Shown in pieces: positions 5,620 to 6,132 of a stretch of DNA of 6,132 nt. The stretch spans positions 1-6,132 of the forward strand of contig JASHSA010000060.1 in the NCBI GenBank assembly GCA_030037035.1. The letters run 5' to 3'. This DNA comes from Thermoplasmata archaeon. Its GTDB lineage: Archaea > Thermoplasmatota > Thermoplasmata > Lutacidiplasmatales > UBA184. How positions within the stretch are numbered: the first letter of the stretch is position 1; each line of letters begins with the position of its first letter. The position numbers and the translations under genes are program-made. The notes under the pieces are model-generated. The model had not been told where the DNA came from and made no database searches. It saw only the letters and a program-made list of their open reading frames with translations.

Positions 5620-5628
5620 ACCGCTGAG

Positions 5629-5657
5629 AACCGCCGCTTCCCGCGGGAGGCGGGGTT
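5629..5657. repeat. Strong imperfect palindrome or hairpin after fixC
   Basis: AACC, one bulged G and CCGCTTCCCG (5629-5643) mirror CGGGAGGCGG and GGTT (5644-5657), with a single T-G wobble pair. The core TCCCGCGGGA (5639-5648) is a perfect 10-bp palindrome. About 13 pairs could form as RNA. It is the strongest fold in the fixC-CoA-transferase spacer and a candidate 3' processing or termination structure, though no T-run follows. Confidence 0.5.
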
Positions 5658-5715
5658 GCGAAGGCCGACCGGCTCGTTGGGTTGCGGCCCCGGCCCGCCG
5701 CGCCCTCCGGCCGTC

Positions 5716-5741
5716 CCGAGCAGCAGGGGTTCCGAGCAGCA
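5716..5741. repeat. Direct repeat CCGAGCAGCA, two copies 16 bp apart
   Basis: CCGAGCAGCA occurs at 5716-5725 and 5732-5741, just upstream of the candidate promoter of the CoA-transferase gene. A 16-bp period is not an integer number of helical turns. It could be paired regulator contacts or chance. Confidence 0.35.
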
Positions 5742-5751
5742 TTCTGGCTGA

Positions 5752-5767
5752 CGAAACACGCATAAGG
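5752..5767 (+). promoter_or_regulatory. Candidate archaeal promoter (BRE-like plus TATA-like) for the CoA-transferase gene
   Basis: CGAAAC (5752-5757) followed by CATAAGG (5761-5767) forms an AT-richer island in GC-rich DNA. Transcription would begin near 5787-5791, leaving a leader of about 90 bases before the ATG, unusually long for a largely leaderless genome. The leader contains a hairpin in which AACGA[A]CC (5782-5789) pairs with GGTCGTT (5797-5803), with one bulged A. Confidence 0.35.
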
Positions 5768-5876
5768 CCTCGGCCCGGTGAAACGAACCTGTGCGCGGTC
5801 GTTCCCCCTCCTGCCGGGCCCCGGGCGTAAGGAAGGAGCGTAAGGCGGCCGAGCGCGGAGACGAGGCAGGTCCCCC

Positions 5877-6132
5877 ATGAGCGTCGAAGGCCTAGCGGCG
5901 CGGACGGCCCGCCTGCCGGAGTCTCCCGAGTGGGCCCGACGCTACCCGGACAAGGTTCGCGACGCCGACGCGGCGGTGACCGCGATCGAGAGCGGGAACC
6001 ACATCTTCATCGGCTCCGGGGCCGCCGAGCCGCAGCGGCTCGTCGAGGCGCTCGTGAAGCGGGCCGAGCAGGTCTTCGGCGCCGAGATCGTCCACATCCT
6101 GACGCTGGGCCTCGCCCCGTACGTCGAGCCGA
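5877..6132 (+). CDS. Acetyl-CoA hydrolase / 4-hydroxybutyrate-type CoA-transferase, N-terminal part, 3'-partial
   Basis: The first 85 codons of a gene that runs off the window. The segment YPDKVRDADAAVTAIESGNHIFIGSGAAEPQ, followed by RLVEALVKRAEQVFGAEIVHILTLGLAPYVEP, matches the N-terminal domain of the acetyl-CoA hydrolase/transferase family (Cat1, AbfT, AarC-like). GSGAAEPQ resembles the loop that contacts CoA, and VHILTLG the strand that follows. Members move CoA between acetyl-CoA and other carboxylates such as succinate, 4-hydroxybutyrate or butyrate; a few hydrolyse acyl-CoA. The catalytic Glu lies beyond the window, so substrate and activity cannot be judged. Some members are fused to a GNAT domain further on. 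The ATG at 5877 is preceded six bases upstream by a weak GAGGCAGG; in-frame extension upstream is blocked by a TAA at 5841-5843. Confidence 0.86.
   Translation, partial: MSVEGLAARTARLPESPEWARRYPDKVRDADAAVTAIESGNHIFIGSGAAEPQRLVEALVKRAEQVFGAEIVHILTLGLAPYVEP

Noticed and set aside
4554..5759. A 401-codon minus-strand frame opposite fixC
   Set aside because: It covers conserved FixC motifs in antisense and has shadow-like composition; no homology is recognisable.
5604..5876. A possible fixX ferredoxin or tRNA after fixC
   Set aside because: No Cys-rich 4Fe-4S motif appears in any frame, and segments such as GGGGTTCCGAGCAGC do not make a 5-bp T-arm with a 7-base loop.

Overview
This is a GC-rich window (roughly 70% by eye) of closely packed chromosomal genes. 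I see no mobile element, CRISPR array, tRNA or rRNA. The gene content is an ADP-forming acyl-CoA synthetase, an AMP-forming acetyl-CoA synthetase, an acetate permease, a FixC-type flavoprotein and a CoA-transferase. AT-rich, TATA-like boxes lie about 26-31 bases before several starts, and convincing Shine-Dalgarno sequences are mostly absent. Together these suggest a GC-rich archaeon with mostly leaderless transcripts, possibly a Thermoplasmata-like lineage. That assignment is an inference; a GC-rich bacterium is not excluded.

Layout from left to right. (1) At 2-322 (+) is the 3' end of an ADP-forming acetyl/acyl-CoA synthetase ATP-grasp (beta) domain. (2) Converging on it from the minus strand is a run of genes transcribed acs (3176-1059), then moaD (925-668), then moaE (665-210). 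The tail of moaE overlaps the synthetase gene antisense by 113 bp. (3) At about 3177-3277 is a divergent promoter region between acs and a SatP/YaaH-family acetate permease (3278-4003, +). It has AT-rich boxes for both directions and a 15-bp inverted repeat between them. (4) At 4004-4301 is a 298-bp spacer with no convincing gene but many inverted repeats, including a perfect 22-bp palindrome. It ends in a TATA-like box just before fixC. (5) fixC (4302-5603, +) encodes an ETF-quinone oxidoreductase. (6) At 5604-5876 is a second structured spacer with a strong hairpin after fixC and a candidate promoter. (7) From 5877 (+) runs the start of an acetyl-CoA hydrolase/CoA-transferase family gene, cut by the window edge.

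Functionally, most of the window concerns acetate and acyl-CoA. The permease moves acetate across the membrane, and Acs activates it with ATP to AMP plus PPi. The ADP-forming synthetase usually runs the other way, making ATP from acyl-CoA. The CoA-transferase can move CoA between carboxylic acids, and FixC can pass electrons from acyl-CoA oxidation (via ETF) to quinone or a bifurcating complex. MoaD and MoaE form molybdopterin synthase for molybdenum or tungsten cofactor synthesis and look like passengers downstream of acs.
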